DNA of 41,001 nt, from NCBI GenBank assembly GCA_005880395.1, contig VBHQ01000054.1, positions 1 through 41,001 of the forward strand. The letters are read 5' to 3'. Positions 1 to 7,560 of the stretch are shown here, in pieces. Made by a program: the position numbers and the translations under genes. Origin of the DNA: Chloroflexota bacterium. GTDB lineage: Bacteria > Chloroflexota > Dormibacteria > CF-121. Each line of letters starts with the position of its first letter. Position 1 is the first letter of the stretch. The notes below the pieces were generated by a model, which saw only the letters and a program-made list of their open reading frames with translations, was not told the DNA's origin and made no database searches.

Positions 1-221
1 CCTTCGCCATTCCTGATCTGGGTGTCTTTGTTCCGCTTCTCGGAGTGGGCGATAACGCGGCGCCCGGGACGATGAACGTCATCACGTTCTCCTTCAAAAC
101 GAAGGGCCCCGGGATCTACCACTGGCAGTGCTTCGTCCCCTGTGCCGCCGGAACCGTATACGGTAACGGCGGGCCCATGCAGACGCTCGGCTACATGGGC
201 GGCGAGCTGATCGTCAGCTAG
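1..221 (+). CDS. Cupredoxin-domain protein, C-terminal end (cut by window edge)
   Basis: Open from the left edge (codons in phase with base 3) to TAG at 219-221. The visible 72 residues form the end of a cupredoxin fold. They include H-W-Q-C-F-V-P-C, which gives a His and two Cys spaced as in a copper site, and a downstream G-P-M-Q-T-L-G-Y-M segment that may supply a Met ligand. The Cys-x3-Cys spacing resembles CuA, but the His expected shortly after the second Cys is absent from this stretch. The stop lies 2 nt before coxB, so the two are probably co-transcribed. By context it is an extracytoplasmic copper protein that passes electrons to, or assists assembly of, the oxidase encoded next. 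The N-terminus is not visible, so export cannot be judged. Confidence 0.75.
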   Translation, partial: FAIPDLGVFVPLLGVGDNAAPGTMNVITFSFKTKGPGIYHWQCFVPCAAGTVYGNGGPMQTLGYMGGELIVS

Positions 222-223
222 CC

Positions 224-1099
224 ATGAGCCTGCGAATCGAACCGGCCGACCGACCGCATGCGATCCGCCTGCTGGTCATGTGGGTGATCCTGTCGATCAT
301 TGGCATCATCGCCGTCCTGCAAATCCATTACCCGCCTTACGACCAGACCATTCAGGGTGAAGACCAGTCGAAGACCCTGGCGCTGTTGACCGCGATGGCG
401 ACACCGGTCTTCATTGGCGTCGTCATGATGGTGATCTACTCAGCGATCTACTTCCGCCGTGCCACAGCGGAACTCGTCGACGGACCACCGATGCTGGGCA
501 ACACGCCGGTGCAGGTTGCCTGGATCGGGATCAGCGCCATCGCCGTCCTTTTCCTTGCCTTCGTCGGCGTCACGACGCTGGCGAGTGACAACGTTGCCAA
601 GCTGGTCAACGCTCCGGGCCGTTCGATCAATACGGGAGGCCAGACGGGCAGTGCTACCGCCGCCGAGCGAGGCAAGGAATTGCAAGTCCAGGTGGTCGCC
701 CAGCAGTGGTACTTCACCTATCGATACGCCGATTACGGCGGAGTCGAGACCACGCATCTCTACCTGCCACTGGACCGCCCGGTCGAGCTCCATGTGACAT
801 CCCTCGACATCATCCATTCGTTCTGGGCTTACGAGCTAGGTGTCAAGGCTGATGCCAACCCTGGCGTCGACAACGTCTTTCACGTTACCCCGCAAAAGAC
901 AGGCAGCTTCACGGTTCGTTGCGCCGAACTCTGCGGACTGTGGCATGGCCAGATGTCCGACACCGAGGGCAAAGTCGTGAGCCAGAGCGACTTTGATACC
1001 TGGATCGCACAGCAGCAGCAGGATTACGCGGTGATTCAAAAGGCCGTGCCGAGCTACGCGCCGTTTTATTTTCCCGAACCAACCGTCAAAGGGAGCTGA
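224..1099 (+). CDS. coxB: Cytochrome c oxidase subunit II
   Basis: Subunit II of a haem-copper oxidase, which receives electrons at the CuA centre and passes them to subunit I. The 291-residue protein has hydrophobic helices near 15-35, 57-78 and 96-118, so apparently three rather than the usual two. A C-terminal cupredoxin domain follows. The CuA set is complete: H198 (H-S-F-W), C233, E235, C237, H241 and M244 in C-A-E-L-C-G-L-W-H-G-Q-M. There is no C-terminal cytochrome c domain, so the electron donor must be separate, possibly the cupredoxin encoded just upstream. ATG lies 2 nt after the preceding stop and the stop lies 2 nt before ctaD, indicating one operon. Confidence 0.97.
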   Translation: MSLRIEPADRPHAIRLLVMWVILSIIGIIAVLQIHYPPYDQTIQGEDQSKTLALLTAMATPVFIGVVMMVIYSAIYFRRATAELVDGPPMLGNTPVQVAWIGISAIAVLFLAFVGVTTLASDNVAKLVNAPGRSINTGGQTGSATAAERGKELQVQVVAQQWYFTYRYADYGGVETTHLYLPLDRPVELHVTSLDIIHSFWAYELGVKADANPGVDNVFHVTPQKTGSFTVRCAELCGLWHGQMSDTEGKVVSQSDFDTWIAQQQQDYAVIQKAVPSYAPFYFPEPTVKGS

Positions 1100-1101
1100 G
1101 A

Positions 1102-3432
1102 ATGGTTGTCCCGAACGCGCTGTCTGACCGAAACCTTTCCTTTCCAACCGGCCTGATCACCGGCATCGTGCTGGCGATCCCCGGATATTTCATTGGCGTC
1201 TGGACGGGCAACCTCTTCGGCCTGTTCGATGACCAGAACACGGGGGTCATCCTCGGCTATGCGTTCGCGGTGATCGGGTTCCTCGTCGGCCTTGGCTTTC
1301 TCAATTATCCGCTGGCCCGCCTCCTCGGCTGGCCGGTGACCGCGGTTCCCCAAACTGTCGAAGAGCGAACCTGGGGACGCTACTTCAGCCTCAGCCTCGA
1401 CCACAAGGTGATCGGAATGCAGTACCTGGTCACCATCCTCATCATGCTGCTGTTCGGCGCAATTGGCGCCATGCTGATCCGGACCAGCCTGCTGGTCCCC
1501 GACGCCAGCATCACCCCACCCGGGCAGTACATCATGCTCATCGGCCTGCACAGCGTGATGATGATCTTCATCACCAGCGCGGTGATCCTCGGGCCCTTCG
1601 GCAATTACCTCGTGCCGCTGATGATCGGCGCCCGCCGCATGGCCTTCCCCAGGCTGGAAGCGCTCTCCTTCTGGGTCGTGCCTCCGGCGGCCGTGATCCT
1701 GGCGGCGGCGGTGTTCTGGGGCGGCTTCCCGACCGGCTGGACCGGATATCCGCCGCTCTCGGAGCAGGCTGGCCAGGGGATGGACAGCTACATCGTCGGC
1801 TTCGTGCTGATCGCGATCGCGCTGGTGACCTCGGGGATCAACATGCTGGCGACCATCATTGCGATGCGGGCGCCCGGCATGACCTGGACTCGGCTGCCTA
1901 TGTTCGTTTGGGGCATCTTCGCAACGGCAATCCTCGGCCTGCTGGCGGCGCCGGTGCTGGCCACCGCCCTGGTGCAGTTGGCCATGGACCGGACCACCAA
2001 CACCACCTTCTTCGTGGCCGCGAACGGTGGCAGCAACTACCTCTGGGAAAACCTCTTTTGGTTCTTCGGGCATCCCGAGGTCTACATCTTCATCCTGCCC
2101 GCTTTCGGCATCATCATGGAGCTCGTTCCGCACTTCGCCAGGAAGCCGCTCTGGGGTTATCGCACCGGCGTCGTCGGCCTGTTCGGGGTCACCCTGCTCA
2201 GCTGGTTCGTCTGGCAGCACCATTTGTTCATGAGCGGCATCGCGCCGGTGCTGCGGCCCTTCTACATGCTCTCGACCGAGCTGATCTCGATTCCGACCGG
2301 CATCATCTTCCTCGTCACCCTCGGGACGATGTGGCGAGCCCGTATCTGGTTCAGCGTTCCCATGCTCTTTTGCATGGGCTTCCTCTTCAATTTTCTGATC
2401 GGTGGCATCTCCGGCGTCTACCTGTCGGACGTGCCGACGGACGTCACACTGCACGGCAGCTACTTCTCGATGGCGCACTTCCATTACACGATCGTGGGCG
2501 GCGAGATCTTCGCCATGATGGCCGCCTGTTACTACTGGCTGCCCAAGATGACGGGCAAGATGCTCAGTCCGCTGATTGGGCGCATCCATTTCTGGTGGAT
2601 GTTCATCGCTTTCAACTCCACCTTCTTCCCGCTCTTCCTGCTCGGCATCCTTGACATGCCGCGGCGCGTTTCGGTCTATGCGGCCAACCTCCAGTTCCTG
2701 AACGATTGGGTCACCGTCTCCGCCTATCTCCTGTTCGGATCGATGCTGCTCTTCGCCGGCAATCTCGTCTATTCGCTGTTCTTCGTGCCGGGTATTGCGG
2801 TCGCCAACCCATGGCATGCGCGATCGCTGGAGTGGCAGGTGCCAACCCCGGTCCCGGCGGGGAACTTCGATCGCGTCCCGCTGATCGTGGGGGGCCCGTA
2901 CGACTACGGCCTGCCGAATGCCAAGCCCGCTGCGGACACGTTTTTTTTCGCGGCCTGGTGGTTCTCGTTCTTCTACCTGCGTGCGCTGAATAACGACCAA
3001 GCCTGGCGTCCACAGGGGGTTGGCCCACCGAGCCTCGGCTTTGGCCTGGTTGTCCTCGCGCTCGTGGTGCTGATGGCCGGCACCTACTGGGTGATGAGCA
3101 GAGCCCTTTACGGCAGCTTCTCGTTCAGCTTGCTGGCGCCCGTGAGCCTGGTGTTTGGCATCGCCGCCTGTCTGTTCCAGGGCTTCGGGATGTGGCACCT
3201 GGGATTCGGACTCACCCAGGGCGGCTATGCCAGCGTGTTCGCCGGCCTGACCGGCGCCTGGCTGATCCAGCTGCTGGGCGCAGTCGCCTGGCTGGCAACC
3301 GTAGTCGTCCAGGGACGCCCGTCAGGTGACACGGTGGTGCGGCCGCACTCGGCGGCGACATTTGGCTGGATTCTCGTCTTCCTCGCCGCGGTCGGCGTCA
3401 TCAACTACCTCCTGCTCTACCTCGTCAAGTAA
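1102..3432 (+). CDS. ctaD: Cytochrome c oxidase subunit I with subunit III-like C-terminal region
   Basis: Catalytic subunit of a proton-pumping A-type oxidase, 776 residues and many membrane helices. CuB ligands are H324 (G-H-P-E-V-Y), H373 and H374 (W-Q-H-H). H150 and the pair H459/H461 (A-H-F-H-Y) are the haem ligands. E326 in the HPEVY motif is the A1-type proton-channel glutamate, and Y328 is the expected cross-linked tyrosine. About 75 residues with two helices precede the usual start of the family. Roughly residues 610-776 form extra helices resembling subunit III, so this looks like the I/III fusion known from Thermus caa3 CtaD, which has a similar length. No separate subunit III gene is present here, in keeping with that reading. 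The subunit III assignment rests on position and hydrophobicity more than on exact motifs. Confidence 0.95.
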   Translation: MVVPNALSDRNLSFPTGLITGIVLAIPGYFIGVWTGNLFGLFDDQNTGVILGYAFAVIGFLVGLGFLNYPLARLLGWPVTAVPQTVEERTWGRYFSLSLDHKVIGMQYLVTILIMLLFGAIGAMLIRTSLLVPDASITPPGQYIMLIGLHSVMMIFITSAVILGPFGNYLVPLMIGARRMAFPRLEALSFWVVPPAAVILAAAVFWGGFPTGWTGYPPLSEQAGQGMDSYIVGFVLIAIALVTSGINMLATIIAMRAPGMTWTRLPMFVWGIFATAILGLLAAPVLATALVQLAMDRTTNTTFFVAANGGSNYLWENLFWFFGHPEVYIFILPAFGIIMELVPHFARKPLWGYRTGVVGLFGVTLLSWFVWQHHLFMSGIAPVLRPFYMLSTELISIPTGIIFLVTLGTMWRARIWFSVPMLFCMGFLFNFLIGGISGVYLSDVPTDVTLHGSYFSMAHFHYTIVGGEIFAMMAACYYWLPKMTGKMLSPLIGRIHFWWMFIAFNSTFFPLFLLGILDMPRRVSVYAANLQFLNDWVTVSAYLLFGSMLLFAGNLVYSLFFVPGIAVANPWHARSLEWQVPTPVPAGNFDRVPLIVGGPYDYGLPNAKPAADTFFFAAWWFSFFYLRALNNDQAWRPQGVGPPSLGFGLVVLALVVLMAGTYWVMSRALYGSFSFSLLAPVSLVFGIAACLFQGFGMWHLGFGLTQGGYASVFAGLTGAWLIQLLGAVAWLATVVVQGRPSGDTVVRPHSAATFGWILVFLAAVGVINYLLLYLVK

Positions 3433-3440
3433 CCGGGGCG

Positions 3441-4322
3441 ATGGCCACGGGCGTGAGCTGGTTGAATCCGCTGACCTGGCCCATCGAACCGTGGGTTCTG
3501 CTTGGTGTCGAAGTCACCGCCATCCTGTACTTAAGATCTCGCTCAAGAATTCCCTCCCCCGCTGGGGGAGGGTCAGGGTGGGGGCGTTGGCGCCCACTCT
3601 GCTTCTGGCTGGGCCTCGCCACCATTTTCTTTGCCCTCGACACGCCGGTCGAGTGGTACGCGCGCCAGCTGTTCTGGGTGCACATGACCCAGCACCTGCT
3701 GCTCATCATGGTCGCGGCGCCGCTGCTGGTGGCAGCCTCACCGTGGATGCAGCTCTGGCGCGGATTGCCCCTGGGCGTTCGGCGACCGCTTGCCCGCGTT
3801 GCGATCAAGCACCCGGCACTGGCGGTGCTCCGCCGGCTGTTCGCGTTGATCGTCACGCCAACCGCCGCCTGGATTCTGTCCAGCGCCAACCTCTGGTTCT
3901 GGCACTGGCCTGCGGCGTATGACCTGACCCTTCGCAATCACACCATCCATCACCTCGAGCACGGCCTCTTCCTTTGCCTGGGCATCCTCTTCTGGGCGCA
4001 GGTCATCGACCAACATCCATTCAGGCTCCGGCTTTCGCCGTTCAAACGCGTGGCGTACGTCTTCACCGCGACCATCCAGGCATGGGCGCTTGCCGCCCTG
4101 CTCGCCTTTGCGACTTCGCCCTTCTACGCGTACGCGTTGCTGCCCTTCCGTCCAGGCGGCATTTCCGCGCTGACCGATCAGCAATATGGCGCCGGCATCA
4201 TGTGGGTGCCGGGGTCGATCACCTACTCGATCGTCTTCATCGCCTGCCTCTATCTCTGGTTTGGGGCGGAGGATGCGCGCGCCAACTCGTTCACGCCTCG
4301 TCAGGTGGGGGTCGCGAAGTGA
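3441..4322 (+). CDS. ctaG: Cytochrome c oxidase assembly protein of the CtaG/caa3 type, with an in-frame repeat insert
   Basis: Multi-helix membrane protein of the caa3-CtaG family, thought to help deliver copper to the oxidase. It keeps the family's histidines: H81 and H85 (H-M-T-Q-H), H155 (W-H-W-P) and the cluster H167/H170/H171/H174. Residues about 37-49, I-P-S-P-A-G-G-G-S-G-W-G-R, are encoded entirely by a copy of the dispersed G-rich repeat at 3550-3585. They sit in the loop between the first two helices, and reading continues in frame on both sides. ATG is 8 nt after ctaD. The stop overlaps the GTG of ctaB as GTGA. The paralogue at 5850-6650 aligns closely but lacks all seven histidines. 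Confidence 0.9.
   Translation: MATGVSWLNPLTWPIEPWVLLGVEVTAILYLRSRSRIPSPAGGGSGWGRWRPLCFWLGLATIFFALDTPVEWYARQLFWVHMTQHLLLIMVAAPLLVAASPWMQLWRGLPLGVRRPLARVAIKHPALAVLRRLFALIVTPTAAWILSSANLWFWHWPAAYDLTLRNHTIHHLEHGLFLCLGILFWAQVIDQHPFRLRLSPFKRVAYVFTATIQAWALAALLAFATSPFYAYALLPFRPGGISALTDQQYGAGIMWVPGSITYSIVFIACLYLWFGAEDARANSFTPRQVGVAK
3550..3585 (+). repeat. Dispersed G-rich repeat, copy in ctaG
   Basis: Hairpin half ccctcccccgctgggggagg followed by a tcAGGGTGGGGG tail. Translated in frame in ctaG. Fits the G-quadruplex pattern. Confidence 0.9.
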
Positions 4323-5266
4323 TCGCCGAGCGTGCGCCTGTGATTTCCTCGCCCCCGCTTGCGGGAGAGGGCCCAGGCCAGATATCCCTCCCCCTTTGGG
4401 GGAGGGTCAGGGTGGGGGCACTCGACTATCTCAGTCTGACCAAGCCCCGGATCATGCTGCTGCTCCTGATCACCGAGCTCGGGGCCATGATCGCTGCGGC
4501 GCGGGGCTGGCCGGGAATGTCGCTCACGCTGACCGCGCTTGCCGGCGGCGCGCTATCCGCTGGCGGCGCGGCGGCGATCAACTGCTGGTTCGACCGCGAT
4601 ATCGACGCGGTGATGGCCCGCACCTGTACCCGGCCGATTCCATCAGGCCGCATCGCACCCGGCCGCGCCATCAGCTTTGGCGTCGGCTTGGGCGCGGCGG
4701 GGTTCTTCTTGCTGGCGGCGACCACCAATCTGCTGGCCGCCGGGCTGGCGCTGGCGGGCGGGCTCTTCTACGTGCTCGTCTACACGGTCTGGTTGAAGCG
4801 CTCGACGCGACAGAACATCGTGATCGGCGGTGCGGCCGGCGCCTTTCCTCCGCTGGTTGGTTGGGCGGTCGTCACCGGGTCGATCACGCTACCGGCGATC
4901 GCGCTGTTCGCGGTCGTGTTCTTCTGGACGCCACCGCATTTCTGCTCGCTGGCCTTGCTCCTGCAGCGGCAGTATCGCGAGGTGGGCGTGCCGATGCTGC
5001 CGGTCGTCGCCAGCGACGCCGGAACACGCCGGTCGATCGTCGCGTACTCGCTGGTCTTGCTGGTTGTCAGCCTCGTTCCCGCGCTCTGGTTTGGCCCGGT
5101 TTACCTGGTTGGTGCGCTGCTCCTCGGCGGCACGATTCTCTGGATGGCGTGGCGCGGTCTCAGCGCCGAGGGCCTGCGCTGGGCCTCCCGTCTATTTCAC
5201 TTTTCGCTGGTGTATCTGGCTGCCATCTTTGCGCTGGCCGCGGCCGGCGCCGTTTTGTCACACTGA
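4319..5266 (+). CDS. ctaB: Protohaem IX farnesyltransferase (haem O synthase)
   Basis: UbiA-family membrane prenyltransferase that farnesylates haem B to haem O, the precursor of haem A for the oxidase upstream. The 315-residue protein carries the first Asp-rich motif N88-x3-D92-x3-D96 (N-C-W-F-D-R-D-I-D) and the second conserved region around Y-T-V-W-L-K-R-S. The start is inferred as GTG at 4319, overlapping the ctaG stop (GTGA). The first ~34 residues come largely from two copies of the dispersed repeat (4345-4377 and 4385-4419), giving S-S-P-P-L-A-G-E-G and S-L-P-L-W-G-R-V-R-V-G-A. Family-like sequence begins right after them at L-D-Y-L-S-L-T-K-P-R. The N-terminal extension is therefore repeat-derived and probably dispensable. 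Confidence 0.93.
   Translation: MIAERAPVISSPPLAGEGPGQISLPLWGRVRVGALDYLSLTKPRIMLLLLITELGAMIAAARGWPGMSLTLTALAGGALSAGGAAAINCWFDRDIDAVMARTCTRPIPSGRIAPGRAISFGVGLGAAGFFLLAATTNLLAAGLALAGGLFYVLVYTVWLKRSTRQNIVIGGAAGAFPPLVGWAVVTGSITLPAIALFAVVFFWTPPHFCSLALLLQRQYREVGVPMLPVVASDAGTRRSIVAYSLVLLVVSLVPALWFGPVYLVGALLLGGTILWMAWRGLSAEGLRWASRLFHFSLVYLAAIFALAAAGAVLSH
4345..4377 (+). repeat. Dispersed G-rich repeat, diverged copy in ctaB
   Basis: cctcgcccccgcttgcggga keeps the stem, followed by a degraded tail. Lies 7 nt before the next copy, within the ctaB start region. Confidence 0.7.
4385..4419 (+). repeat. Dispersed G-rich repeat, copy in ctaB
   Basis: Complete copy with ctccccctttgggggag stem and intact tail. 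Translated as S-L-P-L-W-G-R-V-R-V-G-A. Confidence 0.9.
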
Positions 5267-5847
5267 ACGCCACCATTCAGACCCGCGCCTACCCTGGGCT
5301 TCCCTGGTCGCTGCGCGTCAAGATTCTCGCCGTGCTGCTCCTGGCGTTCGCGGTGATCGTGCTGGTCGGCGTCGAACTCTTGAGCCGCCCCGCCAGCATC
5401 AACGTCACCGTTCAGGGCGGCAGAGCGAGCGTCGGGGCGCTGGCCCCGGACTTCACGACCCAGACCATCGACGGCACGCCGGTGCATTTACGTCAGTACC
5501 GCGGGAAGCCTGTGCTGCTCAACTTCTGGGCGACCTGGTGCGCACCCTGCCAGCAGGAAATGCCCCTGCTTCAGCGAGCGTCTGACATCGGGCATGCGCC
5601 CGGCCTGGTCGTCTTGGCGGTCAATTACCAGGAGACGAATCCCACATCGATCAAGGCATTTCTCCGCAAGGTGGACGTGCATTTTCCGGCCGTCTACGAT
5701 CCCGCCGGTCAGATCGCGGCGGAGTATGGTGTGAATGTGGGCCTCCCGGTCAGCATCTTCATCGACCGCTCCGGGAAAGTGAGCTTCATTCAACTGGGCC
5801 AGATGACGAACGCGATCCTCCAGCAGCATCTTCAGCCGATTCTGTAG
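5263..5847 (+). CDS. TlpA/ResA-type membrane-anchored thioredoxin, probable CTG start
   Basis: Extracytoplasmic thiol-disulfide oxidoreductase, likely serving cytochrome c or CuA-site maturation of the neighbouring oxidase. A single N-terminal helix (about residues 18-40) anchors a thioredoxin domain with active site W-C-A-P-C (C93, C96) and the cis-Pro region G-L-P-V-S-I-F. The hydrophilic residues before the anchor have no ATG, GTG or TTG in frame. The only plausible start upstream of the helix is CTG at 5263, which overlaps the ctaB stop as CTGA. This matches the ATGA, GTGA and TTGA overlaps elsewhere in the window. The start is inferred, but the domain is certain. Confidence 0.88.
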   Translation: MNATIQTRAYPGLPWSLRVKILAVLLLAFAVIVLVGVELLSRPASINVTVQGGRASVGALAPDFTTQTIDGTPVHLRQYRGKPVLLNFWATWCAPCQQEMPLLQRASDIGHAPGLVVLAVNYQETNPTSIKAFLRKVDVHFPAVYDPAGQIAAEYGVNVGLPVSIFIDRSGKVSFIQLGQMTNAILQQHLQPIL

Positions 5848-5849
5848 CC

Positions 5850-6650
5850 ATGGTATTCGCGGTCTGCGTCCTGGTCGCTGTTTGCTATTGGGCCGGTGGT
5901 CGCCGACCAGTCCGCCTGCTGCCCAAACCTCGAAGGTGGAGCGCTCGACAGTGGCGCACGACGGCGTTCGTCGTCGGCCTCGCGCTGCTGGCGCTCATCC
6001 TCAGCGATCCGGTTGACGGCTGGATTCGAGAGCGATTCTGGCTTCGCACGGCGCAGCTGGTCATCCTCGTGATGGTCGCGGCGCCGCTGCTGGTGTTGAG
6101 CGCGCCCCTGCCGCGATTCGCGAAGTTGATTGGCCGACCGCGGACTGGAGCCGGGTCGCGCTGGATGGCGGCGCTCGCCTTCATCGGCTTCAATGGCGGG
6201 CTGCTACTGGCCTATGTGCCGCCGGTCTATGCCTTGACCGGTTCGGCCGGCCTTGTCCGGCAGGCCGGTCAGCTCCTGCTCGTTTTTGTGGCGGTCCTCT
6301 TCTGGTCGCAGGTCATCGCCCAGCCACCTCGTCGCTGCGCGTTGAACCATATTGAGCGCGTCGCCTACCTGGTGCTGTCGTCGGTGCTGATCCGCGTGCT
6401 CGGCCTCGTCCTGGGTTTTGCGTCGACACCCTTTTATGGAGTCCCGCTTTTCGATCAGCAGGTTGCCGCGGGCGTGCTCCTCGTCCCCGGCGTTTTCACC
6501 GACCTGATCGTGCTGACGGTTTGCCTCTATCTCTGGCTCGGCCAGGATGCTCGCAAGCCGGCTGGGCGTTTCGACACCGGCGGCCGCACTTTGCCGGTCG
6601 CGACGCCCTTCCGCCCACTCGTCTCGGTGACCTCTTCCCAGGCGCATTGA
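5850..6650 (+). CDS. CtaG-like membrane protein lacking the conserved histidines
   Basis: Paralogue of the CtaG protein at 3441-4322. It has the same helix pattern and shared stretches V-M-V-A-A-P-L-L-V, F-W-S-Q-V-I, E-R-V-A-Y and C-L-Y-L-W-L-G. Aligned without gaps in the two His-bearing blocks, every histidine of the first copy is replaced: H81 by R66, H85 by L70, H155 by Y122, H167 by G134, H170 by R137, H171 by Q138 and H174 by Q141. Copper binding at that site is therefore unlikely, and a structural or partner role is possible. The frame is intact and the codon usage looks normal, so this is a diverged gene rather than a decayed one. ATG is 2 nt after the tlpA-like stop, in the same operon. 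Confidence 0.85.
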   Translation: MVFAVCVLVAVCYWAGGRRPVRLLPKPRRWSARQWRTTAFVVGLALLALILSDPVDGWIRERFWLRTAQLVILVMVAAPLLVLSAPLPRFAKLIGRPRTGAGSRWMAALAFIGFNGGLLLAYVPPVYALTGSAGLVRQAGQLLLVFVAVLFWSQVIAQPPRRCALNHIERVAYLVLSSVLIRVLGLVLGFASTPFYGVPLFDQQVAAGVLLVPGVFTDLIVLTVCLYLWLGQDARKPAGRFDTGGRTLPVATPFRPLVSVTSSQAH

Positions 6651-6669
6651 TTCGATCACCGTCATGGTT

Positions 6670-6704
6670 TCCCTCCCCGTCTGGAGGACGGTCAGGGTGG
6701 GGGC
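6670..6704 (+). repeat. Dispersed G-rich repeat, copy at the methyltransferase start
   Basis: Copy with two-base stem changes (gtctggaggacgg) and intact tail. Ends 1 nt before ATG 6706. Confidence 0.85.
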
Positions 6705-6705
6705 C

Positions 6706-7494
6706 ATGACCGGTACCAATTATTGGGATGCGGAAAGCTACCACCGCGTCGCCGATCCTCAGTTCGAATGGGGCAAACGGCTACTCACCCGCCTCCAGCT
6801 CCGCGGAGACGAGACCATCATCGACGCCGGCTGCGGCAGCGGCCGGCTCACGCGCCTTCTGCTCGAGCGGCTTCCGCGCGGCCGCGTCATTGCCGTCGAC
6901 GTCTCACCGCAGATGGTCGAATCAGCCCGCGCGTACCTCGAGCCGGAATTCGACGGCCATGTGGAGGTGCTCTGTCGAGACCTTCTTGCGCTGAACCTGC
7001 ACCAGGTCGCCGAGGTCGTCTTCAGCACCGCCACCTTCCACTGGATCGCGGACCAGGCCGGCCTTTATCGCAACATTGCGCAGGCGCTGAGGCCGGGTGG
7101 TCGCCTGCTCGCCCAGATGGGAGGTAAGGGAAACCTCAATCGATTACTCGCGCGTGCGGAGGCGCTCGAAACGGAGCCGCTGTACCGCCAGAGTTTCGAG
7201 GGCTGGGCTCGTCCCAACGTGTACCCCGACAAGGCGCAGACCAGGCGGCGTCTCGAGGCGGCCGGCTTCGACCAGATCGAGCTTCAGCACTTCCCTGAAC
7301 CAACAACCTTCCAAGATGCCGCCGCGTTTGCTGAGTTCATCACCACCGTGGTTCTGCGTCTCGATCTGCAGCGCATCGGGGATGTTGGCCTCAGGCAGCG
7401 CTTCATCCAGCGCCTCGTCGAGGCCGCCTCGAAGGATGACCCGCCCTACACCCTCGACTACTGGCGGCTCAATCTCAGCGGCGTACGAAACTGA
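6706..7494 (+). CDS. Class I SAM-dependent methyltransferase (trans-aconitate methyltransferase-like)
   Basis: About 262 residues with a Rossmann methyltransferase fold. Motif I is D-A-G-C-G-S-G-R-L-T, the motif II acidic residue is in V-I-A-V-D-V-S, and F-H-W-I-A-D follows the next strand, as in Tam/UbiE-like enzymes. The substrate cannot be told. ATG at 6706 follows directly on a copy of the dispersed repeat (6670-6704). An in-frame ATG at 6664 would add a repeat-encoded leader, V-S-L-P-V-W-R-T-V-R-V-G-A, so the true start is ambiguous. I prefer 6706 because N-Y-W-D-A-x-x-Y is a common N-terminus in the family. It stands 55 nt after the oxidase block. Confidence 0.85.
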   Translation: MTGTNYWDAESYHRVADPQFEWGKRLLTRLQLRGDETIIDAGCGSGRLTRLLLERLPRGRVIAVDVSPQMVESARAYLEPEFDGHVEVLCRDLLALNLHQVAEVVFSTATFHWIADQAGLYRNIAQALRPGGRLLAQMGGKGNLNRLLARAEALETEPLYRQSFEGWARPNVYPDKAQTRRRLEAAGFDQIELQHFPEPTTFQDAAAFAEFITTVVLRLDLQRIGDVGLRQRFIQRLVEAASKDDPPYTLDYWRLNLSGVRN

Positions 7495-7560
7495 TCTCGA
7501 GACGAATCGCGTATAAACAATCACGGGGATTCGGGGTGGCTGTTCTGAAGGAGGAAGTCA

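Noticed and set aside
1066-3198. Long open minus-strand frame across ctaD
   Set aside because: It is the antisense shadow of ctaD: highly charged, low complexity, no start signal or family.
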